Assembly (NCBI RefSeq): GCF_004116625.1
Contig: NZ_NXIE01000001.1
Coordinates: 744,001-808,000 of the forward strand
Source of the DNA: Halarcobacter mediterraneus
GTDB taxonomy: Bacteria > Campylobacterota > Campylobacteria > Campylobacterales > Arcobacteraceae
Reading direction: 5' to 3'
Length of the DNA: 64,000 bases
Under the pieces are notes generated by a model. That model was not told where the DNA came from. It ran no database searches and was given only the letters and a program-made list of their open reading frames with translations. How positions within the stretch are numbered: the first letter of the stretch is position 1; every line of letters starts with the position of its first letter. The position numbers and the translations under genes were made by a program. Below are positions 56,873 through 64,000 of the stretch, one piece after another.

Positions 56873-57559
56873 TTGCCTGGTCGCTTAGCTATATTTGATG
56901 ATAAATCTTTTAAGAATGATGTTAAAGAATTAATATCAAACGATATGATAAGAATTATAAATAAAAAGTATAATATTCCACCTACTTTACCAATTCCTAC
57001 TTTACTAAATAATGGTAATTATTTATATGCTCATTTTGGATATCTTCCTTCTTGGGCTAAAGATAAAAAAAGTATGAATATAAATGCTAGAAGTGAATCA
57101 ATATTTGAAAAAGTAACCTTTAGAGAATCCTATAAATATAGAAGATGTATTATTCCTATTAATGGTTTTTTCGAATGGGAAATAGAAGATAAAGAAAAAA
57201 CTCCTTATTTTGTAAAAGATAAAGAGCAAGATTATTTAGCTATTGCTGGGATTTGGGATGAATACTTTGATAATGAATTAAATATGAATATAGTTACCGT
57301 TGCTTTGATTACTTGTGATGCAAATGAAAAACTAGGGAAAATTCATCATCGTATGCCAATTGTTTTAGAAAAAAAAGACTTTAAAATTTGGCTTTATAGC
57401 GAAAGTCTAAAAGAGACAAATTCACTTTTCAAAGTTTATCCAAGTGAGAAATTAGAACTTTATAAAGTTACCCAAGATGTAAATAAAGTTCTTTTTGATG
57501 AGAAATCTTGCATTGAAAGAGTTGAAAAAATCAAAAAAGGACAGCAAACTCTTTTTTAG
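56873..57559 (+). CDS. SRAP (HMCES/YedK-like) protein with Pro in place of catalytic Cys2
   Basis: SRAP proteins form a covalent link between their N-terminal Cys2 and abasic sites in single-stranded DNA. The fold is clear: NIPPTLPIPTLL, FGYLPSWAKDKKSMNINARS (conserved Asn), RRCIIPINGFFEWEI (conserved Glu), GIWDEY and KIHHRMPIVLEKKDFKIWL (conserved His). Normal proteins start MCGR; here the matching tetrapeptide is L-P-G-R, encoded TTG CCT GGT CGC. GGAG lies seven bases before this TTG and an extended -10 lies just before the ATG at 56846, so the mature protein would begin with Pro. Length about 228 aa. Confidence 0.85.
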   Translation: MPGRLAIFDDKSFKNDVKELISNDMIRIINKKYNIPPTLPIPTLLNNGNYLYAHFGYLPSWAKDKKSMNINARSESIFEKVTFRESYKYRRCIIPINGFFEWEIEDKEKTPYFVKDKEQDYLAIAGIWDEYFDNELNMNIVTVALITCDANEKLGKIHHRMPIVLEKKDFKIWLYSESLKETNSLFKVYPSEKLELYKVTQDVNKVLFDEKSCIERVEKIKKGQQTLF

Positions 57560-57564
57560 AGTTT
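57546..57564. terminator. Hairpin between convergent SRAP and speB genes
   Basis: AAACTCT and AGAGTTT form a 7-bp stem over TTTTT at the SRAP stop codon, between convergent genes. Confidence 0.5.
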
Positions 57565-57574
57565 ACTGCAAATA

Positions 57575-58426
57575 TTATTTTACTGTTGCTAAAACCAATT
57601 CTCTTAAAGTTTTACAGGCAACTGCTGTTGAAACACCACTAGCATCAAACTTAGGACTTAATTCAACAATATCCATTCCCACTACATTTTCTAGTTTACT
57701 TAAAATTTTTATGATTTCCATCATTTGATGAAATGAAATTCCACCTGGTTCTGGAGTACCTGTTCCAGGGAAAACTGAAGGGTCTAATACATCTAAATCA
57801 ATTGTGATATATACTGGTTTTTCTTTTAATCTTCTTACACAAGATTCTAAAGTATTATAAGTAAACTTTTCTAAATGAGTATGTTTTTTAGCCCATTCAA
57901 ACTCTTCTTTTAATCCACTTCTTATACAAAATTGATTTACATTTCCATCACCTACTTGGTCATAAATTCTTCTTAAAACAGTAGCATGACTTAAGGCTTC
58001 TCCCAAGTAATCATTTCTTAAATCAGTATGGGCATCAAAGTGAATAATTTGTAGATTCTTATATTTTTTACTTAAAGCTTTTACAGGAGCGAGGGATACT
58101 AAATGCTCTCCTCCTATCATAATTGGTATTTTATTTGCTTCAATAATTTCTTGTGTTAAATCTTGAATCATTCGTAAAGCATTTTTTTTGTCTCCAAAAG
58201 GAAGTTCTAAATTACCATAATCAAATAATTCTAAATCTTCTAAATCTTTATCAAAATATGGACTGTAACTTTCAATTGCCCAAGAGTCTTCTCTCATAGC
58301 ATTAGGAGCAAACCTTGCGCCTGGTTTAAAAGAAGTAGTTCCATCAAAAGGAGCTCCAAATAAAACAGCTTTAGCTTGAGTAAAATCATCTTCAAAACCT
58401 ATAAAACAATTATTCTGTGCTTGCAT
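57575..58426 (-). CDS. speB: Agmatinase/arginase-family ureohydrolase
   Basis: The 283-aa protein carries the binuclear manganese site residues of the ureohydrolase family: IMIGGEHLVSLAPV, QIIHFDAHTDLRNDY near residue 125 and VYITIDLDVLDPSVFPGTGT followed by PEPGGISFHQ. It is closer to agmatinase (SpeB) than to arginase by pattern, so would make putrescine and urea from agmatine, but other guanidine substrates are possible. It is 2 bp downstream of rodA. Confidence 0.9.
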   Translation of the reverse strand: MQAQNNCFIGFEDDFTQAKAVLFGAPFDGTTSFKPGARFAPNAMREDSWAIESYSPYFDKDLEDLELFDYGNLELPFGDKKNALRMIQDLTQEIIEANKIPIMIGGEHLVSLAPVKALSKKYKNLQIIHFDAHTDLRNDYLGEALSHATVLRRIYDQVGDGNVNQFCIRSGLKEEFEWAKKHTHLEKFTYNTLESCVRRLKEKPVYITIDLDVLDPSVFPGTGTPEPGGISFHQMMEIIKILSKLENVVGMDIVELSPKFDASGVSTAVACKTLRELVLATVK

Positions 58427-58428
58427 TT

Positions 58429-59535
58429 TTATAATCGCCTTTCAAAATTATACATATCCATGTATCTAAATGCTAATAAATTTTCTAATATCGCAAATAA
58501 TGCAATAAAGTTAATAAAGGAACTTCCACCATATGAAAAAAGTGGTAAAGGAAGTCCAACAACAGGTGCATATCCTATAACCATAAGTATATTAATACTC
58601 ATATTTAGAAATATCAATAAACCTAAACCGGAGGCAAAAGAACGAATTACAAAATCATCATAAAAATAATAATTAAAGGAAAGAAGATGATAAATAAGTA
58701 AGCCATAGACAAAAATTAAACCTATAGCACCTAAGAAACCATATCTTTCTACAAAATATGCAAATATAAAATCACTTGTAGCAATTGGTAAAAACTTTAA
58801 TTGAGTTTGTGTTGCTTCATCAGAATCTTTTCCTACTAAGCCACCATTTCCTATTGCAATAATTGATTGTTGAACTTGATAACTTGGCTTTTCAGATAAA
58901 AAATCTTTTATTCTTTTCTTTTGATAATCTTTAATTAAATTTGTGTAAATAAAAGGTGAAGCAATTGCAATAGTAATAAAAATACCAGTCCAAATTCTCC
59001 AATTTACTCCAATAATAAATAAAATTCCATATCCAACTAATAAAAGAACCAATGCCGTTCCTAAATCAGGTTCCTTTGCAATTAATACAAAAGGTAAAAC
59101 TATATAAAATGAGAAATAAAGAAAATCTTTAAAATTATATCCATCATCACTTGGAGGCTTATTATGAATTAAATGTCCTAACATTAAAATAAAAACAGGT
59201 TTAAAAAGTTCACTTGGCTGAATTGTCATATTTATAAGTGGTATACTTAACCATCTTTTTGCACCAAGTTTCGTCACACCCCAAAATTCAACAGCTAATA
59301 AAAGAAAAATCCCCAACCAATATAAAATAGGAATAAGTCTAATATTTCTTCTAATAGGTAAAATAAAAACTATACAAAATACTATAAGTGCAACTGTAAA
59401 ATAAATTAATTGTTTATTCGCTAATATACGATTTGTTTCACTTATAAGGTTATAAGATAACAATACTAATGGAAGTATGAATATAATCATTAAATAATCA
59501 AAATGTGAAATAATTCTTTTGTCAAATAAACGCAT
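58429..59535 (-). CDS. rodA: Rod shape-determining SEDS glycosyltransferase
   Basis: The 368-aa SEDS (FtsW/RodA/SpoVE) protein has about ten helices. RodA features: GAKRWLSIPLINMTIQPSEL near residue 95, LIAKEPDLGTALVLLLVGYG with the catalytic Asp, ATQTQLKFLPIATSDFIFAY, and PVVGLPLPLFSYGGSSFINF near the end. It polymerises lipid II glycans in the elongasome; the partner PBP2 gene is not adjacent. Its start is near the divergent pseudouridine synthase gene. Confidence 0.95.
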   Translation of the reverse strand: MRLFDKRIISHFDYLMIIFILPLVLLSYNLISETNRILANKQLIYFTVALIVFCIVFILPIRRNIRLIPILYWLGIFLLLAVEFWGVTKLGAKRWLSIPLINMTIQPSELFKPVFILMLGHLIHNKPPSDDGYNFKDFLYFSFYIVLPFVLIAKEPDLGTALVLLLVGYGILFIIGVNWRIWTGIFITIAIASPFIYTNLIKDYQKKRIKDFLSEKPSYQVQQSIIAIGNGGLVGKDSDEATQTQLKFLPIATSDFIFAYFVERYGFLGAIGLIFVYGLLIYHLLSFNYYFYDDFVIRSFASGLGLLIFLNMSINILMVIGYAPVVGLPLPLFSYGGSSFINFIALFAILENLLAFRYMDMYNFERRL

Positions 59536-59554
59536 AGTGAAAGAGTACCCAAAT

Positions 59555-60541
59555 ATGAATAAAAACTTTATTGTTCAAGAAAATAATAGACTAGATAAAT
59601 TTTTAAGTTTACAAATTGAAGCATCAAGAAATCAAATAGAACAACTTATAAATAAATCTTATGTAAAAGTTGATGGAGAAACTACTACAAAAAGAGGTTT
59701 AAAATTAAAACCTGAACAAAAAGTAGAAGTTTATTTTCCAGAAGCTCAAATAAATCCAATAAAAGATGAAAACTTCATTAAAGATTCACTTAAAGATAAA
59801 AATATTGAAAAAATATATGAAGATGATTATATTTTAGTTGTGAATAAGCCTTATAATTTAACAGTGCATGATGCACCTAGTGTAAAAGACGCTACTTTAG
59901 TGGATTGGCTAAAGTTAAATAATATCTCTTTATCAACACTTAGTGGAGAAGAAAGACATGGAATTGTTCATAGACTAGATAAAGGAACAAGTGGTGTAAT
60001 GGTTATTGCAAAAACAAATGAAGCTCATACTGAACTATCTAAACAATTACAAGATAAAAGTATGGGTAGATATTATCTTGCAATAATTGATTTACCTTTA
60101 AAAGATAATATAATAATTGAAAAACCTATTGCAAGAAATCCTAATAATAGACTAAAAATGAGTATTCAAGAAAATGGTAAATATGCAAAATCTGCTTTTT
60201 GTAAACTTACAAATTCTAATAATGAAAAATATGAGTTAATTGCTTGTAAATTATTTACAGGAAGAACCCATCAAATAAGAGTGCACTTAAGCTCTATGAA
60301 TAGGCATATTTTAGGGGATAATTTATATGGATTTAAGGGCGAATTAAATAAAATTAATAGATTTTATTTGCATGCATACAATCTTTATTTAATTCATCCT
60401 ATTACAAAAGAAAAAATGAATTTTACAGCAAAACTTTCAAATGACATGCATAGCTTTTTAGAAAAAAAATTTAATATGGAGATAGTAAATGACAAAATTA
60501 ATGAAAATAGTATCATTAACAACTTTAACTTTGCTTATTAG
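59555..60541 (+). CDS. RluA/RluD-family pseudouridine synthase
   Basis: The protein (about 328 aa) has an N-terminal S4-like RNA-binding segment (NRLDKFLSLQIEASRNQIEQ) and the catalytic domain GIVHRLDKGTSGVMVIAKTN with the catalytic Asp, and LFTGRTHQIRVHLSSMNRHI. It modifies uridines of rRNA; the exact site is unknown. I choose the ATG at 59555; an in-frame TTG at 59519 would overlap rodA. The conserved neighbourhood with flpA, trmB and ftsE occurs in Campylobacter. Confidence 0.92.
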   Translation: MNKNFIVQENNRLDKFLSLQIEASRNQIEQLINKSYVKVDGETTTKRGLKLKPEQKVEVYFPEAQINPIKDENFIKDSLKDKNIEKIYEDDYILVVNKPYNLTVHDAPSVKDATLVDWLKLNNISLSTLSGEERHGIVHRLDKGTSGVMVIAKTNEAHTELSKQLQDKSMGRYYLAIIDLPLKDNIIIEKPIARNPNNRLKMSIQENGKYAKSAFCKLTNSNNEKYELIACKLFTGRTHQIRVHLSSMNRHILGDNLYGFKGELNKINRFYLHAYNLYLIHPITKEKMNFTAKLSNDMHSFLEKKFNMEIVNDKINENSIINNFNFAY

Positions 60542-61763
60542 TGGTTGTTCTTATAAAAATGTCAATTCAACAAAACCAAAAATAGATGAAACTTTAGAAG
60601 TAGTTGATTCAGCTTCAATTAGAAGTATCTCAGACATAAATGCCATCGCTTTTGAATGGAGAAAAGTTGATGACCCTAGAGTTACTGGATATCATTTTTA
60701 TAGAGCTAACTTACAAAAAGATGGTTCAAAACTTAAACTAATTGATACTATAGAAAATAGATATACAACTCACTATCTTGATGAGGACTTAGAACCAAAT
60801 ACAAAATATATTTATAAAATATCTTCTGCAACAGCAAGTGAAGTAGAATCAAAAACAACAAATAACTATACTACTTCAACTCTACCTGTTATGGAAGGAG
60901 TTAGTTTTATTCAAGCTATTTCAAATCTTCCTAGACAAATAAAAATCATATGGAGACCTCATTCTAATCAAAGAATTGAAAGTTATGAAATTCAAAGAAA
61001 AACTCCTACAACAAGTGAATGGGAAGAAATAGAAACCGTAGATGGAAGACTTCAAGCTGAATATATAGATATGGATTTAGAAGACAATGTAGTATACCAC
61101 TACAGAGTTATTGCAAAAACTTTTGATGATATAGAAACAATGCCTAGTGCTTTAGTTAAAGCACAAACAAAACCTTTACCAGATGGAATTATAAGTTTAA
61201 GAGCAAGTAATGACTTACCAAGAAAAATTGCTCTTAACTGGCAAGCTTCAAAGTCTTCTGATGTTATAAAATATAATATTTACAGAAGTACAAATGCAGA
61301 AAATAGTTTCTCACTTTTAAAAACAGTAGGTGCTAAAACTTTAACTTATGAAGACTTTATAAATGAAGATGGAAAAGTATATTTCTATAAAGTAAGCTCA
61401 ATAGACAATGATGGCTTAGAGAGTAATTTAAATGTAAACGCTGTTATGGGGATTACTTTAGGAAAGTTGAAAAAACCTATTATGACTTTAGCTCAAATTC
61501 AAGGTGAAAAAGCCATTCTGAACTGGTTAGCAGGTGATAATAGAGCTGCTTCTTATACTGTATATAAGACTATAAAAGAAGGATTATTTAAATCTAAAAC
61601 TATTAAATTTCAAGGAATAAAAGCCCTTAGATTTGAGGATAAAGATATAGTAAGAGGTGTTGAATATAATTATGCGATTCAAGCTGTAGATAGAAATGGT
61701 ATTGTTTCAGAGGTTACAAATAAAACAGAATTAGTATTACCTAAGCTAGTGGAAATGAATTAA
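60489..61763 (+). CDS. Fibronectin type III domain lipoprotein, FlpA-like
   Basis: The 424-aa protein has a lipoprotein signal (IVSLTTLTLLISGCSYK, lipobox ISGC) and four FnIII-type repeats at about 45-130, 135-228, 230-325 and 330-420, each with the W-x-P-x-x-D/N...Y.I.R...T.Y.D pattern (for example WRKVDDPRVTGYHFYRANLQ, NWQASKSSDVIKYNIYRSTN). Campylobacter jejuni FlpA, a fibronectin-binding adhesin, has the same architecture and gene context. Whether this one binds host matrix is unproved. It overlaps the preceding gene by 53 bp. Confidence 0.9.
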   Translation: MTKLMKIVSLTTLTLLISGCSYKNVNSTKPKIDETLEVVDSASIRSISDINAIAFEWRKVDDPRVTGYHFYRANLQKDGSKLKLIDTIENRYTTHYLDEDLEPNTKYIYKISSATASEVESKTTNNYTTSTLPVMEGVSFIQAISNLPRQIKIIWRPHSNQRIESYEIQRKTPTTSEWEEIETVDGRLQAEYIDMDLEDNVVYHYRVIAKTFDDIETMPSALVKAQTKPLPDGIISLRASNDLPRKIALNWQASKSSDVIKYNIYRSTNAENSFSLLKTVGAKTLTYEDFINEDGKVYFYKVSSIDNDGLESNLNVNAVMGITLGKLKKPIMTLAQIQGEKAILNWLAGDNRAASYTVYKTIKEGLFKSKTIKFQGIKALRFEDKDIVRGVEYNYAIQAVDRNGIVSEVTNKTELVLPKLVEMN

Positions 61764-61767
61764 ATAA

Positions 61768-62964
61768 ATGCCTCATATAATTTTTGAAAAAGATAATAAC
61801 AATATTACTGTGCCATCAACAATTGATGGTACACAATTTGAGTTTATTGCAAAATCATACAACTTTACTCAAAAACAAAGAAAAGAAGAATATAGAATTT
61901 CTACAAAAAAAGATGATAAAAGATTTTTACTAACTTTAAAAGAAAAAAATGAAAACTACCTTTTAAAAGCAGACAAAGTAACAAGAATTAGTCCAGTTCA
62001 AATATTAAAAGATTCTATAAACTCTTATATAAAATTAAGAGAATCAAAAATAATCTCTTCAAACACTCAAAATTTTAATAAAAAAGTTGAGCCTTCACAA
62101 GAATATCTTAAAGATATGGACTTTTTTGTTAATGATTTTAAAACACAAAAAGAGATTCAAATTGAAATAGGTTTTGGAAGTGGAAGACATCTTTTACATC
62201 AAGCAAAAAACAATCCTAATATTCAATTTATTGGACTAGAAATACATACTCCTTCTATTGAACAGTTATTAAAACAAATAAAGATACAAGAACTTAAAAA
62301 TATTTTAGTAGTAAATTATGATGCAAGACTCTTTATGGAATTTATTTCTTCAAATAAAGTTGGAAAAATATTTGTTCATTTTCCAGTTCCTTGGGATAAA
62401 AAACCTCACAGAAGAGTCTTTTCTAATGCTTTTATAAATGAAGCTTTAAGAGTATTAAAAATAGATGGAACATTAGAATTAAGAACTGATAGTAGAAAAT
62501 ATTTTGATTATTGTGTAGAACTACTTACAAACCTTCCTAAAGGTAAAATAACTATTGATATAAATAAAGACTTAGAAGTATCTAGTAAATATGAAGATAG
62601 ATGGAAAAAACAAGGTAAAAATATTTATGATGTAGTTTTAACTTGTAATCAAGAAGACAAAGATATAAATTTTGATTTTGATTTTTCTTTTGATGAATTT
62701 ATTGATTTTGAAAATATTATAAAAGATATTCCTCAAAAAGCCATTGTAGAAGAAGACTTCTTTATCCATATTGAAGATATTTATACAATTGAAGATAAAA
62801 CTAACTCAGGTTTAATTCAAATAACTTTTGGAAGTTTTGATAGACCCTTAAGTAAATATATTCTAATAGAAGAAGGTAAAGCCTCTTATTATCAAGATTC
62901 CCCTCTTCCTACAAGTGCAAATATAAAAGCACATAAACAATTGAAAGGGTTATTAAAGAAATGA
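61768..62964 (+). CDS. trmB: tRNA (guanine-N7-)-methyltransferase
   Basis: TrmB makes 7-methylguanosine at position 46 of tRNAs. The 398-aa protein is longer than E. coli TrmB, with an N-terminal extension of about 125 residues and a C-terminal extension, as in Campylobacterota. Core motifs: QIEIGFGSGRHLLHQAKNNP, FIGLEIHTPSIEQLL, VGKIFVHFPVPWDKKPHRRV and TLELRTDSRKYFDYCVELL. It follows flpA by 4 bp and overlaps ftsE by 4 bp. Confidence 0.95.
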   Translation: MPHIIFEKDNNNITVPSTIDGTQFEFIAKSYNFTQKQRKEEYRISTKKDDKRFLLTLKEKNENYLLKADKVTRISPVQILKDSINSYIKLRESKIISSNTQNFNKKVEPSQEYLKDMDFFVNDFKTQKEIQIEIGFGSGRHLLHQAKNNPNIQFIGLEIHTPSIEQLLKQIKIQELKNILVVNYDARLFMEFISSNKVGKIFVHFPVPWDKKPHRRVFSNAFINEALRVLKIDGTLELRTDSRKYFDYCVELLTNLPKGKITIDINKDLEVSSKYEDRWKKQGKNIYDVVLTCNQEDKDINFDFDFSFDEFIDFENIIKDIPQKAIVEEDFFIHIEDIYTIEDKTNSGLIQITFGSFDRPLSKYILIEEGKASYYQDSPLPTSANIKAHKQLKGLLKK

Positions 62965-63623
62965 TTAGGGCAAAAAATATTTACCTTTCTTATGATGAAA
63001 ACAAATATGTTATCAAAAAAGGTAACTTTGCTATCAAAGAGAAAGAGTTTATATTTATTGGCGGAACAAGTGGAAGTGGAAAATCTACTTTATTAAAATC
63101 TTTTTATGGAGAGATTCCTTTAAAACATGGAGAATTAAGAATTGCAGGACAAAATGTTTTTGGAATAAAAGGCAAAGCTTTAAGAAATTTAAGAAAAGAT
63201 ATAGGAATTATATTTCAAGATTATAAATTAATAAATGAATGGACTATTGAAGAAAATATTATGATTCCACTAAAAATCAATGGTTATTCAAATGATATTT
63301 CAAGGGAACAAGCTACAAAACTTTTAAACCATGTAAAACTTTCTCACAGAGCAGGATATTATCCAAATGAACTAAGTGGAGGAGAACAACAAAGAGTTGC
63401 AGTAGCAAGAGCCTTAGCCCATAATCCAAAAATAATTATTGCAGATGAACCAACTGGTAACTTAGATGACTATTCTGCTGAAGTTGTTTGGAATCTACTA
63501 AAAGGTGCAAATGAACAGCTAGGAATTACTGTTGTAGTTGTAACACATAGAGTTCCTAAAAACTTTGGTATTAGATTTAGGCAATTATCAATTGAAGATG
63601 GGATAATTTATGAAGTTTCTTAA
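62961..63623 (+). CDS. ftsE: Cell-division ABC transporter ATP-binding protein
   Basis: The 220-aa ABC ATPase has Walker [16 protein letters not shown] near residue 34, Q-loop [19 protein letters not shown], signature [19 protein letters not shown] and Walker [13 protein letters not shown]. With FtsX it controls peptidoglycan hydrolases at the septum. It overlaps ftsX by 14 bp. Confidence 0.96.
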   Translation: MIRAKNIYLSYDENKYVIKKGNFAIKEKEFIFIGGTSGSGKSTLLKSFYGEIPLKHGELRIAGQNVFGIKGKALRNLRKDIGIIFQDYKLINEWTIEENIMIPLKINGYSNDISREQATKLLNHVKLSHRAGYYPNELSGGEQQRVAVARALAHNPKIIIADEPTGNLDDYSAEVVWNLLKGANEQLGITVVVVTHRVPKNFGIRFRQLSIEDGIIYEVS

Positions 63624-64000
63624 AAATAGTTTTGCTTTCGTAATTCCATTAACTGCCATGTTAATCTCTTTTATAATTTATCTTTTTTCTTCAAATATAT
63701 TAGAAAACTATAGAATAAAAATTGCAAATGACTACTCTATTGTTGTAATTACAAACACTCCATTAATAAAAGAAGACATTAGTCAACTTGCAGGAATAAA
63801 TGTAGAAAAAATCATTACCCTAGAAAAAAAAGAGATAATTGATAATATAAAATCAAGTTTATCTGAAGCCTCAATTGAATTATTAAAAAGAAAACTTCCC
63901 CACTTTTATAAAATAAAGCTTGAAGTTTTTCCTACAACAAGCCAATTAGAAACTATCAAAAATAAACTATATGCAAATAAAAATGTAAGAAAAGTAGAAA
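63610..64000 (+). CDS. ftsX: Cell-division protein FtsX, N-terminal part (runs off window)
   Basis: The first 130 residues of the permease-like partner of FtsE are present: a short cytoplasmic start, the first membrane helix (FVIPLTAMLISFIIYLFSS) and the beginning of the extracytoplasmic domain (YSIVVITNTPLIKEDISQLA). The frame is open to the window edge. Overlap with ftsE and synteny in Campylobacter support the call. Confidence 0.9.
   Translation, partial: MKFLKNSFAFVIPLTAMLISFIIYLFSSNILENYRIKIANDYSIVVITNTPLIKEDISQLAGINVEKIITLEKKEIIDNIKSSLSEASIELLKRKLPHFYKIKLEVFPTTSQLETIKNKLYANKNVRKVE

Overview
The window is AT-rich chromosomal DNA from a Campylobacterota bacterium, most likely Arcobacteraceae. 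The evidence is the low GC, the gene order rodA / pseudouridine synthase / FlpA-like FnIII lipoprotein / trmB / ftsE / ftsX, the rpmJ-rpsM-rpsK-rpsD-rpoA-rplQ block, and the hemL / ppnP / atpZ neighbourhood. This assignment is from recognised families only; no database search was run.

Layout: (a) 1-1439, start of carB and a ThiF/MoeB-like E1 enzyme. (b) 1560-12542, a Type I restriction-modification island (hsdM, a DUF1016 nuclease, hsdS, an SF1 helicase, fic, hsdR) with a 51-codon antisense ORF at the end of fic that carries a Fic-inhibitory-helix motif. (c) 12617-27334, mixed housekeeping and small genes: histidine kinase, HTH regulator, radC, xseB, metX, metY, a YeeE sulfur transporter, two SlyD-like FKBPs, flavodoxin, LOG protein, several small unknown proteins, a rhodanese, a lipoprotein hydrolase and a broken TM2 gene. 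(d) 27387-30996, a mobile or decayed island: mazEF, a 3'-truncated IS110 remnant with a structured leader resembling a bridge-RNA gene, the frameshifted start of a DUF4297/Cap4-like nuclease, and a one-cassette integron (attC, acetyltransferase cassette, putative attI, and an IntI-type integrase with two frameshifts). (e) 31061-47524, housekeeping: guaB, gatA, the ribosomal/rpoA operon with an unusual structured leader, HIT protein, BCCT transporter, DHH phosphoesterase, leuBD, rpoD, hemL and neighbours. (f) 47610-56792, a TonB / MTHFR-like / rhombosortase / Crp-Fnr block facing a convergent block with a TonB-dependent receptor and three paralogous secreted proteins, two of which end in GlyGly-CTERM sorting tails; a perfect FNR-type palindrome lies upstream. 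(g) 56873-64000, an SRAP protein whose catalytic Cys2 is replaced by Pro, agmatinase-like speB, and the cell-envelope/division block rodA to ftsX (truncated by the window edge).

The strongest candidates for new biology are the rhombosortase / TonB-receptor / paralogous-substrate locus, the decayed integron, the antisense Fic antitoxin candidate, and the N-terminal-proline SRAP protein.
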